Assembly: GCF_002879885.1 (NCBI RefSeq)
Contig: NZ_PNYA01000001.1
Coordinates: 369,346 to 433,345, forward strand
Length of the DNA: 64,000 bases
Direction: 5' to 3'
From: Trinickia dabaoshanensis
GTDB taxonomy: Bacteria; Pseudomonadota; Gammaproteobacteria; Burkholderiales; Burkholderiaceae
Below the pieces are notes generated by a model. It was not told the origin of the DNA and made no database searches. It saw only the letters and a program-made list of their open reading frames with translations. Positions 63,935 through 64,000 of the stretch are shown here, piece after piece; positions within the stretch are counted from its first letter, which is position 1; every line of letters starts with the position of its first letter. The translations under genes and the position numbers were made by a program.

Positions 63935-64000
63935 ATGAAAACCAAACGCTGGGCGCTCTTGGCCGTCACTAGCATTGCGCTGGCTGTATCGTCGGTATCG
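63935..64000 (+). CDS. Exported protein, partial (only the signal peptide is in the window)
   Basis: The first 22 codons of a gene continuing beyond the window. ATG 63935 has AGGGGA upstream. The peptide MKTKRWALLAVTSIALAVSS is a typical signal sequence. Whether the product is a lipoprotein, periplasmic or outer-membrane protein cannot be told. Confidence 0.7.
   Translation, partial: MKTKRWALLAVTSIALAVSSVS

Overview
The window is high-GC DNA with dense, short-spaced genes. The protein families present (Pel exopolysaccharide, NodT-type outer-membrane factors, many LysR regulators, a bufferin/sigF copper locus) point to a betaproteobacterium of the Burkholderiaceae (Paraburkholderia, Trinickia or Caballeronia-like). 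This placement comes from protein style and gene order, not from an rRNA gene. I see no tRNA, rRNA, CRISPR array or insertion sequence.

Layout. 1-2545: a ribose-type sugar ABC operon on the minus strand, with its ATPase cut by the window edge. 2903-5382: a two-component pair, a 7TM-type membrane histidine kinase and an odd receiver protein. 5583-8408: a secreted chitinase, an SDR protein lacking the usual Tyr/Lys, and an exported SnoaL-like protein. 8409-22651: a complete pelABCDEFG operon for the cationic exopolysaccharide Pel, preceded by a long leader with a sigma-54-type promoter match and followed by an eighth gene, a stand-alone GH114 glycosidase. 22677-31496: LysR regulators, a lipoprotein, frmR-frmA (formaldehyde detoxification) with tandem operator palindromes, an MHS transporter, and an orphan amino-acid-type binding protein. 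31661-36311: a rhomboid protease fused to a beta-propeller, plus small membrane and lipoproteins. 36485-43711: an EmrAB/NodT-type drug efflux operon with an LRAT-like gene at its head, and two closely similar LysR regulators around it. 44245-45634: Ohr and an NmrA-like reductase.

45649-49623 is a sigF-nrsF / bufA1B1C1D1 locus, which encodes a copper-binding ribosomally made peptide (bufferin), its DUF692 maturase and partners. It has two GTAACC-N16-CGAA promoter matches. An MCP, an HD-GYP phosphodiesterase and a YkgJ-type cysteine-cluster protein follow on the same strand. 53267-57462 holds a glycine-zipper protein and a second copper module on the minus strand (His/Cys-rich protein, TolC-like OMF, Tat-exported multicopper oxidase, CusF-like protein). 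57634-60073 is ahpC-ahpF with an OxyR-like site, an intergenic double hairpin and a strong terminator. 60159-62471 holds a truncated RidA remnant and a three-gene ferric-reductase/cytochrome b5 membrane redox module. The window closes with an ArsO-like flavin monooxygenase and the first codons of an exported protein.

Two points stand out. First, the GH114 domain of PelA appears degenerate: the position that is Glu in the FES motif reads Gln, and about 30 residues are missing. The extra gene behind pelG carries an intact GH114 domain, suggesting that Pel cleavage has moved to a separate protein. Second, the two copper systems lie within about 4 kb of each other, and the conserved sigma-F promoter in front of sigF overlaps the sigF start codon itself.
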